Shown: positions 14,474 to 24,794, counted from the stretch's first letter. The stretch is DNA of 64,000 nucleotides from Mucilaginibacter tolerans (GCF_030519375.1 NZ_JAUMKB010000006.1:1-64000); one strand, 5' to 3'. Notes: generated from the letters alone by a model not told the origin. Numbers and translations: made by a program.

Positions 14474-17400
14474 ATGACGACGCCACTTAAGAAGATCCTA
14501 TTTAAAACACTGAAAATAAGCGGGATTGTCATCGGGAGTATTTTACTGCTGATGTTTTTACTGCCACTACTTTTCCCGACAACCATCACCAATAAGATAA
14601 AACAACTGGCCAATCAGAGCCTGAATGGCAAGGTGGAATTCTCCGGGACGAGCCTTTCCTTCTTCAAACGCTTTCCTGAACTGACGCTTACTCTGGAGGA
14701 TTTTTCGCTAAAAGGCAGTGCGCCGTTTCAGCAGGACACGCTGGTTTCGGCAAAGGACATTTCCTTCGCACTCGATCTTACTTCATTGTTGAAAACCAAA
14801 ATCCAGATCAGCAAAATATACCTGAGCAATGCCTTTATAAATATTGAGGTGGATAGTTCGGGCAAGGCTAATTACCTGGTTTATAAAGCGCCGGCACAAA
14901 CCGATAAATCGAAGGCGGATACAGCCAGCGCTTCCCTCGGCATAGAACAGATCATTATTGAAAAGAGCCACCTGGTATACGATGACCTTTCCATACCGAC
15001 ACTGATAGACGCCCGCGACTTTAATTACAAAGGAAGCGGCGACTTCACCAAGAACATATTTGACCTCTCATCGCATTTAGAAGTAGGGTCGACGGATTTT
15101 ATTTATGATAATCAAACGTATGTCAGTAATAAAGTGATCAATGCTGATCTGGTCACGAGCATCAACACTAAATCATTGGCCTTCGAGTTTCAAAAGAATG
15201 ATTTAAAGATCAACAAACTACCGGTGCAGTTCAAAGGGCGCTTTGCCTTTTTAAAGGACGGATATGATATGGATTTCAGGTTCACATCGCACCAAAGCGA
15301 CCTGAGCGACATTTTCACGGCGCTTCCACCTGGGTATAACAAGTGGGTGGATAACCTGGATGTGAACGGAACCGGCGTAATACAGGTTGCGCTTACTGGG
15401 CAATATATCGCCGAAAAAAACATTCATCCCGATTTTACCTTTAGCATGAAGGCAAAGAATGGCTATATCTCGAGCAACAAAACACCTTCACCGGTGCGCG
15501 ACCTATACCTGGATATGAACGCCAAGGTTCCTAACCTCGACCCAAACAAACTTTCATTCAGTATTGATTCGCTGCATTTCAGGATAGACCAGGACCATTT
15601 TGATTCGAAGTTGACCATCAATGGCTTGCAGGCCCCTAAGATATTTGCACGTATAAATACAGAGATCGACCTGGAGAAATGGAACAAGGCGTTTGGTGTA
15701 AGGACCGTCGACTTGAAAGGCCGTTACGCGCTTCATTTACTGGCGGATGGCATTTATTCTACCGGATTGCAAAAACGGGGTTTAAGACATGTGGATACGG
15801 TGGTGACCAGCATCCCGAAATTTAGTTTGAAGTCGTCGTTCAAAAATGGCTATGTAAAATATGCGAAGATGACAGGGGCCATAAGCAATATCGGGTTCAA
15901 TCTGGATGCCAGCTGCCCGGACAACAATATTAAGCACGCTACCATGGCACTCACTAACCTGAATGCCTCGGCATTGAGCAATTTTATTAAAGGCTATTTT
16001 AAACTGAGTAATGCTGACGGCCTGGCGATGGATGGCTCGATTCAATCTAAGTTTCATTTGGCTGATCTGAAACAATTGTACCCTATTGATAGCGCCGATG
16101 TGCGCGGCGACCTGAGCATCGACGTGAATACCAAAGGCCGCTACATTCCGGAACGGAAAATATACCCGGTTACCAAAGCCTCTATCAACCTGAGCAACGG
16201 CTATGTGCAAACCAAATATTACCCTCACCCAATAGAAGATTTGCAGATCAGCGCCAATATCATCAATACAACAGGCACATTGAATGGCATGAAGGTGTTT
16301 ATTAAACCGGTATCATTGAAGTTTGAAGGGCAGCCGTTCATGGTAAAAGCTGACCTGAAAAACTTTGCCGACCTGCAATACAATATCAGTTCGCACGGCA
16401 CACTGGATATTGGCAAAATTTACAAGGTATTTGCCCTGAAGGGTTATAATGTAAACGGGCTCATCACTACCAACTTTACCCTGAGAGGTAAGCAAAGCGA
16501 CGCTACCGCCGGAAGATACGACCAGCTATTTAATTCAGGCACGATGAAGGTGAAAGATCTGGCCTTAACTTCCGACCTGTTCCCGAAACCGTTTATTATC
16601 AAAAGTGGCCTATTCAGCTTTAAGCAGGATAAAATGAATTTTGATGCCTTTACAGCCAATTATGGCCAGTCGGTTATTGTAATGGATGGCGCATTATCCA
16701 ATGTGATCGATTATGCAATGAAACCTAACTCAGCCTTACAGGGCAACTTTAACCTCAAAAGCGGTTTGATTGTAGCAGATGATTTTATGGCTTTTGCAGA
16801 TGGACCTGCTCCTTCAACAACCGCTACTGCAACCGCCACTGCTAAGGGCTCTGCCTCAGGCGTCATCCTTGTACCAACGAATCTGAATTTGAATTTTACC
16901 GCAGATGTAAAGAAGGTGAAATACAGCGGCATGGATATTAACGACGTGAAGGGGCAGATGATCATCAACAAAGGACAGATACAATTAAAACAGGCCGGCT
17001 TCAACATCATTGGCGCACCTGTAGTGATGGATGCTACCTATGGCAGCGTGAATCCGCAGAAAGCTTATTTTGATTACCATATTAACGCCCAGGAGTTCGA
17101 CATCAGGAAGGCTTATAATCAGATCAAACTGTTTCATGATATGGCCTCTTCGGCTAAAAGCGCAGAAGGAGTTGTCGGGCTAGACTACCAACTGAGTGGT
17201 AAACTGAACAGTAATATGAAGCCCATCTACCCATCGTTAAAAGGCGGCGGGGTGCTGACCTTAAAGAAGATCAAAGTAAAAGGCTTCAAATTATTTGGGG
17301 CTGTAGGTAAGGAGACCGGGCACGATAGTCTGGCTAAACCATCCGATGTATCTAAAGTAGATATCAAAACCACCATCGCTAACAATATCATCACTATCCA

Positions 17401-17617
17401 GCGTACAAAAATGCGTATAGCCGGTTTCAGACCAAGATTTGAGGGCCAGGTAGACTTTAACGGAAACCTGAACCTCCAATTCAGGCTCGGCTTACCACCA
17501 TTTGGCATATTCGGTATTCCGATGACCATCACCGGCACACAGGAAAAGCCGAATATCCACCTCGGTCATGGTAAAAAGGAGGATGAGCTGAAAGAAGAAG
17601 CAGATGAGGGGCAGTAG
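14474..17617 (+). CDS. AsmA-family protein
   Basis: A 1047-residue protein with one N-terminal membrane helix (about 12-35, ISGIVIGSILLLMFLLPLLF) and a long, mostly beta periplasmic part. The AsmA N-terminal block is visible (NGKVEFSGTSLSFFKRFPEL then TLTLEDFSLKG) and the AsmA C-terminal block (LKIKVKGFKLFG region, about 920-1020) is present near the end. AsmA-like proteins form long grooves that bridge inner and outer membrane and are linked to lipid transport and outer membrane homeostasis. A short Ala/Thr-rich linker at about 777-795 splits the chain. It stands alone after the repeat copy B. Confidence 0.86.
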   Translation: MTTPLKKILFKTLKISGIVIGSILLLMFLLPLLFPTTITNKIKQLANQSLNGKVEFSGTSLSFFKRFPELTLTLEDFSLKGSAPFQQDTLVSAKDISFALDLTSLLKTKIQISKIYLSNAFINIEVDSSGKANYLVYKAPAQTDKSKADTASASLGIEQIIIEKSHLVYDDLSIPTLIDARDFNYKGSGDFTKNIFDLSSHLEVGSTDFIYDNQTYVSNKVINADLVTSINTKSLAFEFQKNDLKINKLPVQFKGRFAFLKDGYDMDFRFTSHQSDLSDIFTALPPGYNKWVDNLDVNGTGVIQVALTGQYIAEKNIHPDFTFSMKAKNGYISSNKTPSPVRDLYLDMNAKVPNLDPNKLSFSIDSLHFRIDQDHFDSKLTINGLQAPKIFARINTEIDLEKWNKAFGVRTVDLKGRYALHLLADGIYSTGLQKRGLRHVDTVVTSIPKFSLKSSFKNGYVKYAKMTGAISNIGFNLDASCPDNNIKHATMALTNLNASALSNFIKGYFKLSNADGLAMDGSIQSKFHLADLKQLYPIDSADVRGDLSIDVNTKGRYIPERKIYPVTKASINLSNGYVQTKYYPHPIEDLQISANIINTTGTLNGMKVFIKPVSLKFEGQPFMVKADLKNFADLQYNISSHGTLDIGKIYKVFALKGYNVNGLITTNFTLRGKQSDATAGRYDQLFNSGTMKVKDLALTSDLFPKPFIIKSGLFSFKQDKMNFDAFTANYGQSVIVMDGALSNVIDYAMKPNSALQGNFNLKSGLIVADDFMAFADGPAPSTTATATATAKGSASGVILVPTNLNLNFTADVKKVKYSGMDINDVKGQMIINKGQIQLKQAGFNIIGAPVVMDATYGSVNPQKAYFDYHINAQEFDIRKAYNQIKLFHDMASSAKSAEGVVGLDYQLSGKLNSNMKPIYPSLKGGGVLTLKKIKVKGFKLFGAVGKETGHDSLAKPSDVSKVDIKTTIANNIITIQRTKMRIAGFRPRFEGQVDFNGNLNLQFRLGLPPFGIFGIPMTITGTQEKPNIHLGHGKKEDELKEEADEGQ

Positions 17618-17703
17618 GGGCGTGTTGCCAATAAGCTCTTAGTTTTTTCCGAATATTCCGGGTACAAAGCGGAAGGAAGAATAAAATTCACAAAGCAGAT
17701 AGT

Positions 17704-17815
17704 TCACCCTACCCGGCCTCCCCTGTGTTCAAGGGAGGAGCTTTTATGAGTTTTATTTATAATTCTCTCCCTAAACTTAGGGAGAGATGTCGAGCGAAGC
17801 AAAGACAGGAAGGTA
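17704..17815. repeat. Pyrimidine-rich intergenic repeat with two hairpins
   Basis: This spacer between the AsmA gene and glpD has CCTCCC paired with GGGAGG around 17718-17741, and a perfect 11-bp hairpin (TCTCTCCCTAA at 17764-17774 with its complement at 17777-17787). The text CTACC(C)GGCCTCCCC and the tail GACAGGAAGGTAGA suggest an imperfect larger palindrome. It resembles the spacer at 4995-5046. The rest of the 298-bp gap shows no gene and no clear promoter. Confidence 0.5.
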
Positions 17816-17915
17816 GAAACAAGAGCATAATACTTACTTAACTTGTATTTGTATTTTACGCACAGTTTTTGATTTAGTATTTCACAATTAATATACTGAT
17901 GACTAAATTGCTGCG

Positions 17916-19490
17916 ATGACCCTAACTGACCGGACACGTCTTGTACAATCGATATCCGACCCTGGAAAGGTATGGGATATTATTGTGGTTGGGGGTGGAG
18001 CAACCGGTTTAGGCACCGCATTGGATGCCGCATCGCGTGGGTATCAAACACTTCTGTTAGAACAGGCTGATTTTGCCAAAGGCACTTCAAGCAGAAGCAC
18101 TAAGCTGGTGCATGGCGGTGTGCGTTATTTGGCTCAGGGGGATATAGGTTTAGTACGCGAGGCCTTGTATGAGAGGGGTTTATTACTCAAAAATGCGCCT
18201 CATCTTGTAAAAAATCTTTCGTTTGTTATTCCAAATTACCGTTGGTGGGAAGGTATGTTTTATACCATTGGCCTGGCTATTTATGACCTTTTAGCCGGAA
18301 AGCTGAGTTTAGGACGAACAAAACATATTTCGAAAAAACAAATGCTGACTGATCTGCCAGGCATCAACCCAAAAGGCTTGCATGGTGGTGTGGTTTATCA
18401 CGATGGTCAGTTTGATGATTCACGTCTGGCTGTCAATCTTGCCCAAACCTGCCTGGAGCAAGGAGCAACAGTATTGAACTATTTCCGGGTTATGGGGTTG
18501 ATCAAAAATGATCAGCAGAAAATAACAGGTGTTAACGCCGTCGATGCTGAAACCGGGGTAACTTATCACCTTAAAGCAAAAGCGGTAGTGAATGCTACAG
18601 GTGTGTTTGTTGACGATCTGCTGCAAATGGATAAGCCCGAGGATAAGCCATTGGTACGGCCAAGCCAGGGGGTTCACCTCGTAATCGACAAATCGTTTAT
18701 GCCATCGGATGAAGCATTAATGATCCCAAAAACATCCGATGGACGGGTATTATTTGTAGTTCCATGGCATGAAAAACTGGTGGTGGGTACTACGGATACA
18801 CCCATCGATTCGCACAGTCTTGAACCTGTAGCCCTTGAAACGGAGATAGATTTTATATTGAATACAGCGGCAAAATATCTAACCAAAGCTCCGACAAGAA
18901 AAGATGTGTTGAGTGTATTTGCAGGACTTCGGCCGTTAGCCGCACCGCAGGATGATTCATCCAAAACAAAAGAAATATCGCGTAGCCATAAACTGATCGT
19001 ATCACCTTCAGGTATGATTACCATGATTGGCGGCAAATGGACCACTTACCGCAAAATGGGTGAAGATGCGGTGGATAAAGCCATTGACGTTGGGAGTCTG
19101 AAGCCGGAAGTCAGCAAAACCAAAGATTTAGCTATTCACGGAAGTATCAGGGGCCTAAGCTGGGATGATCAACTTTATTTCTATGGCAGTGACAGGGATA
19201 AGCTGCTTTCCGCAGCGGAGGGGGCACCGGAAGGGAAGGAAAAACTTCATCCTAAATATGATTACCTGCAAGCTCAGATAATATGGGCAGTACGTAATGA
19301 GATGGCACGAACAGTGGAGGATGTGTTAGCCCGCAGGATTCGTTTATTGTTTCTGGATGCACAGGCTGCTATCGAAGCTGCACCTGTTACTGCCAGGTTA
19401 ATGGCTGAAGAACTGAAAAAGGATGCAGGATGGCAGGAAGAACAAGTAAGTGCATTTACCAAATTGGCACAGGCATATTTGTTACATTGA
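17916..19490 (+). CDS. glpD: Glycerol-3-phosphate dehydrogenase/oxidase
   Basis: A 524-residue FAD enzyme that oxidises sn-glycerol-3-phosphate to dihydroxyacetone phosphate and feeds electrons to the quinone pool at the inner membrane. The FAD motif IVVGGGATGLGTALDAASRG is at about 22-41, followed by GTSSRSTKLVHGGVRYL. Later DAO-family blocks are GVHLVIDKSF, PWHEKLVVGTTDTP and MITMIGGKWTTYRKM. The C-terminal helical domain is complete. It is the first gene of a glpD-glpK-glpF unit that takes up and catabolises glycerol. Confidence 0.93.
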   Translation: MTLTDRTRLVQSISDPGKVWDIIVVGGGATGLGTALDAASRGYQTLLLEQADFAKGTSSRSTKLVHGGVRYLAQGDIGLVREALYERGLLLKNAPHLVKNLSFVIPNYRWWEGMFYTIGLAIYDLLAGKLSLGRTKHISKKQMLTDLPGINPKGLHGGVVYHDGQFDDSRLAVNLAQTCLEQGATVLNYFRVMGLIKNDQQKITGVNAVDAETGVTYHLKAKAVVNATGVFVDDLLQMDKPEDKPLVRPSQGVHLVIDKSFMPSDEALMIPKTSDGRVLFVVPWHEKLVVGTTDTPIDSHSLEPVALETEIDFILNTAAKYLTKAPTRKDVLSVFAGLRPLAAPQDDSSKTKEISRSHKLIVSPSGMITMIGGKWTTYRKMGEDAVDKAIDVGSLKPEVSKTKDLAIHGSIRGLSWDDQLYFYGSDRDKLLSAAEGAPEGKEKLHPKYDYLQAQIIWAVRNEMARTVEDVLARRIRLLFLDAQAAIEAAPVTARLMAEELKKDAGWQEEQVSAFTKLAQAYLLH

Positions 19491-19536
19491 ATAGTACAAC
19501 GTAGATTTATAAACCGATTATTCTTATACAGCCTAA

Positions 19537-21033
19537 ATGGAACAATATATTCTGGCCCTTGATCAGGGCACAACCAGTTCGCGCGCTATTGTGTTTGACC
19601 ACCAGGGGCAGATCAGGTCCGTGGCCCAAAAAGAATTTACACAGATATTCCCTCAACCAGGATGGGTGGAACATGATCCGAATGAGATCTGGTCGACACA
19701 AGCCGGAGTAGCCGCTGAGGCCACGGTGAAAATGGGTATCAATGGTACCAATATCAAAGCCATCGGTATCACCAATCAGCGGGAAACTACCATTGTTTGG
19801 GATAGAACTACCGGCGAACCAATTTATAATGCCATAGTTTGGCAGGACAGGCGTACGGCGAGTTTTTGTGATCAATTGAAAATCGATGGCCATGCTGATA
19901 TGATCCGTTCAAAAACCGGGTTGGTTATTGATGCCTATTTTTCAGGTTCAAAAATCAGGTGGATACTGGATAATGTCCCGGGCGCAAGGGCTAAAGCCGA
20001 GGCTGGCGAAGTGGCATTTGGCACTGTAGATAGCTGGCTGGTTTGGAAGTTTACCCGGGGAAAGATTCATGCTACGGACGTAACCAATGCCAGCAGGACT
20101 ATGCTTTTCAATATCCGCACACTGGAATGGGATAAGGAATTGCTCGATCTGTTCAAAATACCGTTGAGCATGTTGCCTGAAGTGAAACAAAGCAGCGAAA
20201 TTTACGGAGAAACAGCTACTACCATTTTCGCATCAAAAATTCCCATTGCAGGTATAGCCGGCGATCAGCACGCGGCATTGTTTGGCCAAATGTGTATCGA
20301 TAATGCAATGGTAAAAAACACCTATGGCACGGGTTGTTTTATGCTGATGAATATCGGCAACCACTTCATCGAATCAAAAAATAATCTTTTAACCACGATA
20401 GCCTGGAAGATTGACGGGCAAACCCAGTATGCATTCGAAGGAAGTATATTTATTGGCGGTGCAGTAGTGCAATGGCTACGCGATGGGTTAGGAGTGATCA
20501 AAACATCATCTGAAGTAGAACAACTGGCGCTTAGCGTGCCGGATACCGGTGGAGTTTACTTTGTTCCTGCTTTTGCCGGTTTGGGCGCACCTTACTGGGA
20601 TCCGGAAGCTCGGGGAACGATTGTAGGGTTAACCCGTGGCTCCACATCAGGGCATATTGCACGGGCTGCATTGCAGTCCATCGCATATCAAACCATGGAT
20701 GTGTTGAAAGCGATGGAAGCCGATGCCGGCATGCCAATTAGGGAACTGCGGGTAGACGGTGGTGCTACGGCCAATAACCTGTTGATGCAGTTCCAGGCAA
20801 ATTTGTTGAATTGTAGAGTGATCAGGCCGAATGTAGTAGAAACTACAGCCCTTGGAGCTGCTTATTTAGCCGGATTGGCTGTAGGCTACTGGAAAAGCCG
20901 GGAAGAGATCCAACAGTTATGGAAAGCCGAGAAGGAGTTTGTTCCATCGGTTACGCCTGAAATTGAAAAAGGTATTAAAGGCTGGAAAAAAGCTGTCAAA
21001 GCGGCGCAAGCCTGGAGCGGGGATGGTGAATAG
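19537..21033 (+). CDS. glpK: Glycerol kinase
   Basis: A 498-residue FGGY-family kinase: [18 protein letters not shown] at the ATP site, [25 protein letters not shown], and the C-terminal signature with [12 protein letters not shown] and [19 protein letters not shown]. It phosphorylates glycerol to glycerol-3-phosphate and so traps it after entry through GlpF, providing substrate for GlpD. It starts 46 bp after glpD. Family length is normal and no key residue seems missing. Confidence 0.95.
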   Translation: MEQYILALDQGTTSSRAIVFDHQGQIRSVAQKEFTQIFPQPGWVEHDPNEIWSTQAGVAAEATVKMGINGTNIKAIGITNQRETTIVWDRTTGEPIYNAIVWQDRRTASFCDQLKIDGHADMIRSKTGLVIDAYFSGSKIRWILDNVPGARAKAEAGEVAFGTVDSWLVWKFTRGKIHATDVTNASRTMLFNIRTLEWDKELLDLFKIPLSMLPEVKQSSEIYGETATTIFASKIPIAGIAGDQHAALFGQMCIDNAMVKNTYGTGCFMLMNIGNHFIESKNNLLTTIAWKIDGQTQYAFEGSIFIGGAVVQWLRDGLGVIKTSSEVEQLALSVPDTGGVYFVPAFAGLGAPYWDPEARGTIVGLTRGSTSGHIARAALQSIAYQTMDVLKAMEADAGMPIRELRVDGGATANNLLMQFQANLLNCRVIRPNVVETTALGAAYLAGLAVGYWKSREEIQQLWKAEKEFVPSVTPEIEKGIKGWKKAVKAAQAWSGDGE

Positions 21034-21062
21034 TGAGTGGTTGTATGGGTTGAAGACAAATA

Positions 21063-21133
21063 ATTCACTACTGACTATTCACTATTGACCATTGACTAAT
21101 GCCTTGATTCTTGTATCTTGACTCTTGATTCTC
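21063..21133 (+). repeat. Short degenerate tandem repeats between glpK and glpF
   Basis: Two runs follow each other. The first has units like TATTCACTA, TGACTATTCAC and TTGACCATTGACTAATG. The second has units like TTGATTCTTG, TATCTTGACTC and TTGATTCTC. Units are 7-11 nt and imperfect. The same first type recurs inside the thiamine riboswitch (60350-60430). The insertion widens the glpK-glpF gap to 119 bp. Confidence 0.7.
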
Positions 21134-21152
21134 AAAAATAAACCTATATACG

Positions 21153-21884
21153 ATGTCACCATTCATGGCCGAGCTGATCGGCACAATGCTGCTTATACTG
21201 TTAGGCGACGGTGTGGTAGCCAATGTTTTGTTAAATGATACCAAGGGCAACAATAGCGGCTGGATAGTGATCACCACCGCCTGGGGCCTGGCTGTTTTTG
21301 TAGGCGTAACCGTAGCCGGGCCGGTAAGCGGTGCCCATTTGAACCCGGCAGTTACCATTGGGTTGGCTATCACAGGCAAATTTGCATGGGCCAATGTCGG
21401 CTCTTATATTCTTGCTCAAATGTTGGGGGCCATGCTAGGCGCATTTTTAGTTTGGCTGATGTATTACGACCATTTTCAGAAAACAAATAATCCCGGGTTC
21501 GTTCTGGCGGTATTCTGTACCGGTCCGGCCGTGCGCAATTATCTGTCGAACATAATAAGTGAAATTATTGGCGCTTTTGTACTGATATTCGTCGTTTTTT
21601 ACATCACCGGGGCCGAGATAACGCCTTCTAAAACGCCAATCGGTTTAGGCTCTGTCGGAGCAATCCCTGTGGCGTTTTTGGTTTGGGTGATCGGTCTTTC
21701 TCTGGGAGGCACCACAGGTTATGCCATTAACCCTGCGCGCGACTTGGGGCCGCGTATCATGCATGCTATTCTACCCATCAAAAGCAAAGGCACCAGCGAT
21801 TGGGCTTATGCATGGATACCGGTTTTAGGACCGATCGCTGGAGCAGCAATAGCAGCCTTATTGTATATGAATCTGCATTATTAA
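21153..21884 (+). CDS. glpF: Glycerol facilitator (aquaglyceroporin)
   Basis: A 243-residue MIP-family channel with six membrane helices. The two pore loops carry HLNPAVT (Asn64-Pro-Ala) and INPARDLGPR (Asn193-Pro-Ala). The Asp after the second NPA-Arg is the mark of glycerol-conducting rather than water-only channels. It lets glycerol diffuse in for GlpK. It is last in the glp unit. The start MSPFMAELIG is taken because the upstream spacer is repeat DNA. Confidence 0.93.
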   Translation: MSPFMAELIGTMLLILLGDGVVANVLLNDTKGNNSGWIVITTAWGLAVFVGVTVAGPVSGAHLNPAVTIGLAITGKFAWANVGSYILAQMLGAMLGAFLVWLMYYDHFQKTNNPGFVLAVFCTGPAVRNYLSNIISEIIGAFVLIFVVFYITGAEITPSKTPIGLGSVGAIPVAFLVWVIGLSLGGTTGYAINPARDLGPRIMHAILPIKSKGTSDWAYAWIPVLGPIAGAAIAALLYMNLHY

Positions 21885-22150
21885 CTAAAGGACGTCAACG
21901 CAATTCTACAGTAATGAAAATCACTGGCTTTGAATAAAAATGGGCACCGTACCATTACTGTTTCTGATGCGTAAAAATACGCGATATTTAGCACGTGTTA
22001 ATCACAATTGTTCATAATTAATGCTGTAAATGAGCGCATTACACCAATACCTTATCCAACTTTTCTTTACAATGGCCGTATCACTTGTATTGCAAGTAAT
22101 CAATAAATCCTATTTTTAGTTCAAAAACCCAAAAAACCCTACTATTTATT

Positions 22151-22609
22151 ATGGAAACTCAAGAAAGAACAGCAGTATTAACCGGAAGAGAAGGCGCGGA
22201 GATTGATATTAAAGTTGCAACCGAATGGACAAGGAATCAGCGCGAACGTAATCCCGGCGGAGTGATATCACAATTCTTTGGCCGCGAGTTATTAACCAAA
22301 ATTCTTCAACAACCAGACTGTATAGGTCTTCGGTTCTATTACGCCAACAGTAAACCGGCAAGTGGCTGGCAACGTTTTGTAAATAAATGTTTCCCCAGAT
22401 CTGAAGGAGAAGTACACCTGATTATTTCCGGAGTAACAAAAGAAGGTATGGACCAGCTGCCTCAACCCGATACTCATATTGAAGCATTCTCATTAAAAAC
22501 AAGTTCGGCTACCTCAAGCAGCAGCTCCACTTCGGCCATCCTTGGTGAGCAGTCGGTTCCATGTCCCGGCGGCGCCGGTTGCCCTCAAAATACATTGACT
22601 GGCGCATAA
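22151..22609 (+). CDS. Conserved protein of unknown function with Cys-containing tail
   Basis: 152 residues with no signal peptide. It has the pattern EWTRNQRERNPGG, SQFFGRELLTKILQQPDCIG, then LRFYYA, and a strand VHLIISGVTKEGMDQL. The C-terminus is a Ser-rich linker (TSSATSSSSSTS) and a cysteine tail (VPCPGGAGCPQN). I recognise the W-T-x-x-x-R-x-x-N-P ... ILxQPxCxGxRxYYA ... VxxxGxD ... CP-x-x-x-CP layout from small Bacteroidota proteins of unknown function, often with a PCP-x-C end. It begins a tight unit with a membrane protein, a histidine kinase and a response regulator, 13 bp before the next gene, so it may be a signalling input or target. Confidence 0.65.
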   Translation: METQERTAVLTGREGAEIDIKVATEWTRNQRERNPGGVISQFFGRELLTKILQQPDCIGLRFYYANSKPASGWQRFVNKCFPRSEGEVHLIISGVTKEGMDQLPQPDTHIEAFSLKTSSATSSSSSTSAILGEQSVPCPGGAGCPQNTLTGA

Positions 22610-22622
22610 ATAAATTCAGGGA

Positions 22623-23276
22623 ATGTCCATCGCTGAACTGTTAACTAATATTACCGTTGCTTCAGACTTTTTGCCGGTAGCTGCAGCTTTGTATAATTAT
22701 CGTCGCCTTGATCCGATTTTAAGATTGATGGCCGTTTTTTGTATGCTTTCGGTTATCCCGGATGTCGTCGGGCTCGTTATTTCATATCTACAATTGCGCC
22801 ACTACAATAATCTGTTTTTGTTCCACCTTTTTGATATGATGGCGGCAATATTCTTTACACTGATCTACCATCGGGCATTCTATAAATCCCTATTCAAGAA
22901 AATGACATTGATATTTGGCATCACCAGCGTGGCTGCTATGATATTTAATGTCATTTTTGTAGAAAGTATATGGTCGTACCCCTCTGTTTCCAATACCCTG
23001 TTATCAGTATTGCTTATCATTTTATCCCTGGTTTATTTTTATCAGCTACTGAGCCGGCAGGAATTTACCTATATTGAAAAGCAGGGCATGTTTTGGATCA
23101 ACTCTGGGGTGCTTTTTTACTATGCCATCACTATTTTTTTGTTTATGCTATATAAGAAGATTAACGATGCCGACAGGTCGAATTATTATATGATGCAATC
23201 GGTGATGAATATTATAGCTAATTTACTTTATTCAATTGGATTACTTTGCAAGCCACAGAATCAGAAAACAACTTAA
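22623..23276 (+). CDS. Polytopic membrane protein of unknown function
   Basis: 217 residues with about six to seven hydrophobic helices (near 5-22, 32-55, 62-82, 88-110, 118-138, 148-172 and 185-210). It has no recognised enzymatic motif. The size and helix count resemble the sensory membrane modules found beside DesK/NarX-type kinases. Its end overlaps the kinase start by 31 bp, so the two are translationally linked. A likely role is sensing or anchoring for the kinase; this is context inference. Confidence 0.62.
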   Translation: MSIAELLTNITVASDFLPVAAALYNYRRLDPILRLMAVFCMLSVIPDVVGLVISYLQLRHYNNLFLFHLFDMMAAIFFTLIYHRAFYKSLFKKMTLIFGITSVAAMIFNVIFVESIWSYPSVSNTLLSVLLIILSLVYFYQLLSRQEFTYIEKQGMFWINSGVLFYYAITIFLFMLYKKINDADRSNYYMMQSVMNIIANLLYSIGLLCKPQNQKTT

Positions 23277-24034
23277 TACCTATACTGATAACAGGTACAA
23301 TTGTAGTTGTTATCCTAGTGGTCTTTTTATTCCTCTTTGTGATTATTTACCAAAGAAGAATGATAAGGAACCAGGTGGTATTGCGGCAACTGCACGACGA
23401 AAAACAAATTGACCTGTTAAATGCAGTTTTCGAAACCCAGGAGACTGAACGCAAGCGCCTGGCTGAGGACCTGCATGATAGCGTTGGCCAGGTATTGTCG
23501 GCTATAAAACTTAATCTTCACAGGCTGGACAAGATCATCGAAAACAATGACCCGAAAAGTTTGCTATCAGATACCCGTAAACTGACGGATGAGTGCATCC
23601 AGGAAATTCGCAACATCATTCATAATGTACTACCGCCGGTGCTGACTGATTTTGGATTATTAGACGCCTTGCAATCACTATGTGAGCGTTTGGAGCAAAA
23701 CACTGCCATAAAGATCACATTCACAAAAGACTTGCCCAATGAGCGTTTTTCTTCTGAAATTGAAGTAACTCTTTACCGCATTGCACAGGAATTATTTGGC
23801 AATGCCGTAAAACACTCAGGTGCATCGGCCATACAATTGCAGCTTACAAGGGAAAAGAACACTTTAATGATGTCGTTCAGCGATAATGGCGTTGGATTTG
23901 ACCCTGACAATGTGAAACATGGCTTCGGATTAAAAAATTTACAAAGCCGTGCGCAATTTATAAACGGCAAAATACATACTTATGCAAAACCTCATAACGG
24001 GACGCTCACTACTATTAAGGTGCCTTTACACTGA
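23246..24034 (+). CDS. Sensor histidine kinase, HisKA_3 (NarX/DesK) type, TTG start
   Basis: 262 residues with one membrane helix (about 11-35) and no periplasmic domain. A short coiled coil (36-70) leads to the dimerisation helix LAEDLHDSVGQVLSAIK with phospho-acceptor His77. The ATPase domain has ELFGNAVKHS, SDNGVGFDPD and FGLKNLQSRA. The first in-frame ATG lies after the membrane helix, so the TTG at 23246, overlapping the upstream gene by 31 bp, is the likely start. With no own sensor domain it probably reads its signal through the upstream membrane protein. It is paired with the response regulator 35 bp downstream. Confidence 0.85.
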   Translation: MQATESENNLIPILITGTIVVVILVVFLFLFVIIYQRRMIRNQVVLRQLHDEKQIDLLNAVFETQETERKRLAEDLHDSVGQVLSAIKLNLHRLDKIIENNDPKSLLSDTRKLTDECIQEIRNIIHNVLPPVLTDFGLLDALQSLCERLEQNTAIKITFTKDLPNERFSSEIEVTLYRIAQELFGNAVKHSGASAIQLQLTREKNTLMMSFSDNGVGFDPDNVKHGFGLKNLQSRAQFINGKIHTYAKPHNGTLTTIKVPLH

Positions 24035-24069
24035 TTATTAATAATATTTAACCTAATTTTAGCCTGTCT

Positions 24070-24726
24070 ATGAAACCGATAAATCTGGCAATAGCTGATG
24101 ATCACAAAATTTTCAGGAACGGCTTAAAAGCTACACTGGAAGATTGCCCCGACTTTAACCTGGTAATTGAAGCCTCTAACGGTAAAGAACTTATTGGCTT
24201 ATTGGCCGACCGAAAGCCCGATATAATATTAATGGATATAAAAATGCCCGAAATGGATGGTATGCAAACTACTGCCTATGTGCATGAGCATTTTAAAGAC
24301 ATTAAAGTACTCGCATTGTCTATGCACAACGAGGATAAATATATCGTAGATATGATGAAAGCCGGAGCTTCGGGCTATTTGTTGAAAAATGCGGAGCCGG
24401 AAGAGATCATAGATGCTATATCGACAGTTTACAATAAAGGCTTTTATTTTAACGAGCACCTATCTGTAACGCTCATTAAACAACTGGTAGGTCCGGGCAG
24501 CCATAGTGAAAGCGGCGGGCAGCATGCGGTCGACCTGAACGACAGGGAAATAGAAATACTACGTTTAGTTTGCCAGGAATACTCCAACCAGGAAATTGCC
24601 GATAAAATATTCCTGAGTGTTCGCACTGTGGAAGGTTACCGCGCCCGGTTATTTGAAAAAACAGGATCAAAAAACCTCGTTGGCTTAGTTATTTTTGCAA
24701 TCAAGAGGGGAATTATTACCGTTTGA
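24070..24726 (+). CDS. LuxR/NarL-family response regulator
   Basis: 218 residues: receiver domain 1-120 with acidic pocket Asp10/Asp11, phospho-acceptor Asp56 (LMDIKMPEMDG) and Lys near 106 (GYLLKN). The C-terminal GerE-type helix-turn-helix at about 150-215 contains LNDREIEILRLVCQEYSNQE and LSVRTVEGYRARL. It is the DNA-binding output of the kinase just upstream. No direct repeat that could be its operator is obvious before the operon. Confidence 0.9.
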   Translation: MKPINLAIADDHKIFRNGLKATLEDCPDFNLVIEASNGKELIGLLADRKPDIILMDIKMPEMDGMQTTAYVHEHFKDIKVLALSMHNEDKYIVDMMKAGASGYLLKNAEPEEIIDAISTVYNKGFYFNEHLSVTLIKQLVGPGSHSESGGQHAVDLNDREIEILRLVCQEYSNQEIADKIFLSVRTVEGYRARLFEKTGSKNLVGLVIFAIKRGIITV

Positions 24727-24794
24727 CCGATGTTTGAAGGTGGAGATCTGATGTCGGGAAAAAATATTTAGTGAAAAATCTTTAACCCTCTGGT

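Noticed and set aside
14278-14490. 70-aa frame before the AsmA gene
   Set aside because: It is made of the 113-bp palindromic repeat (copy B) and has no protein-like pattern.
15782-16228. 148-aa frame opposite the AsmA gene
   Set aside because: Antisense shadow; composition is explained by the AsmA codons.
21063-21133. CRISPR-like array
   Set aside because: Units are only 7-11 nt, imperfect and without spacers of constant length; no cas genes nearby.
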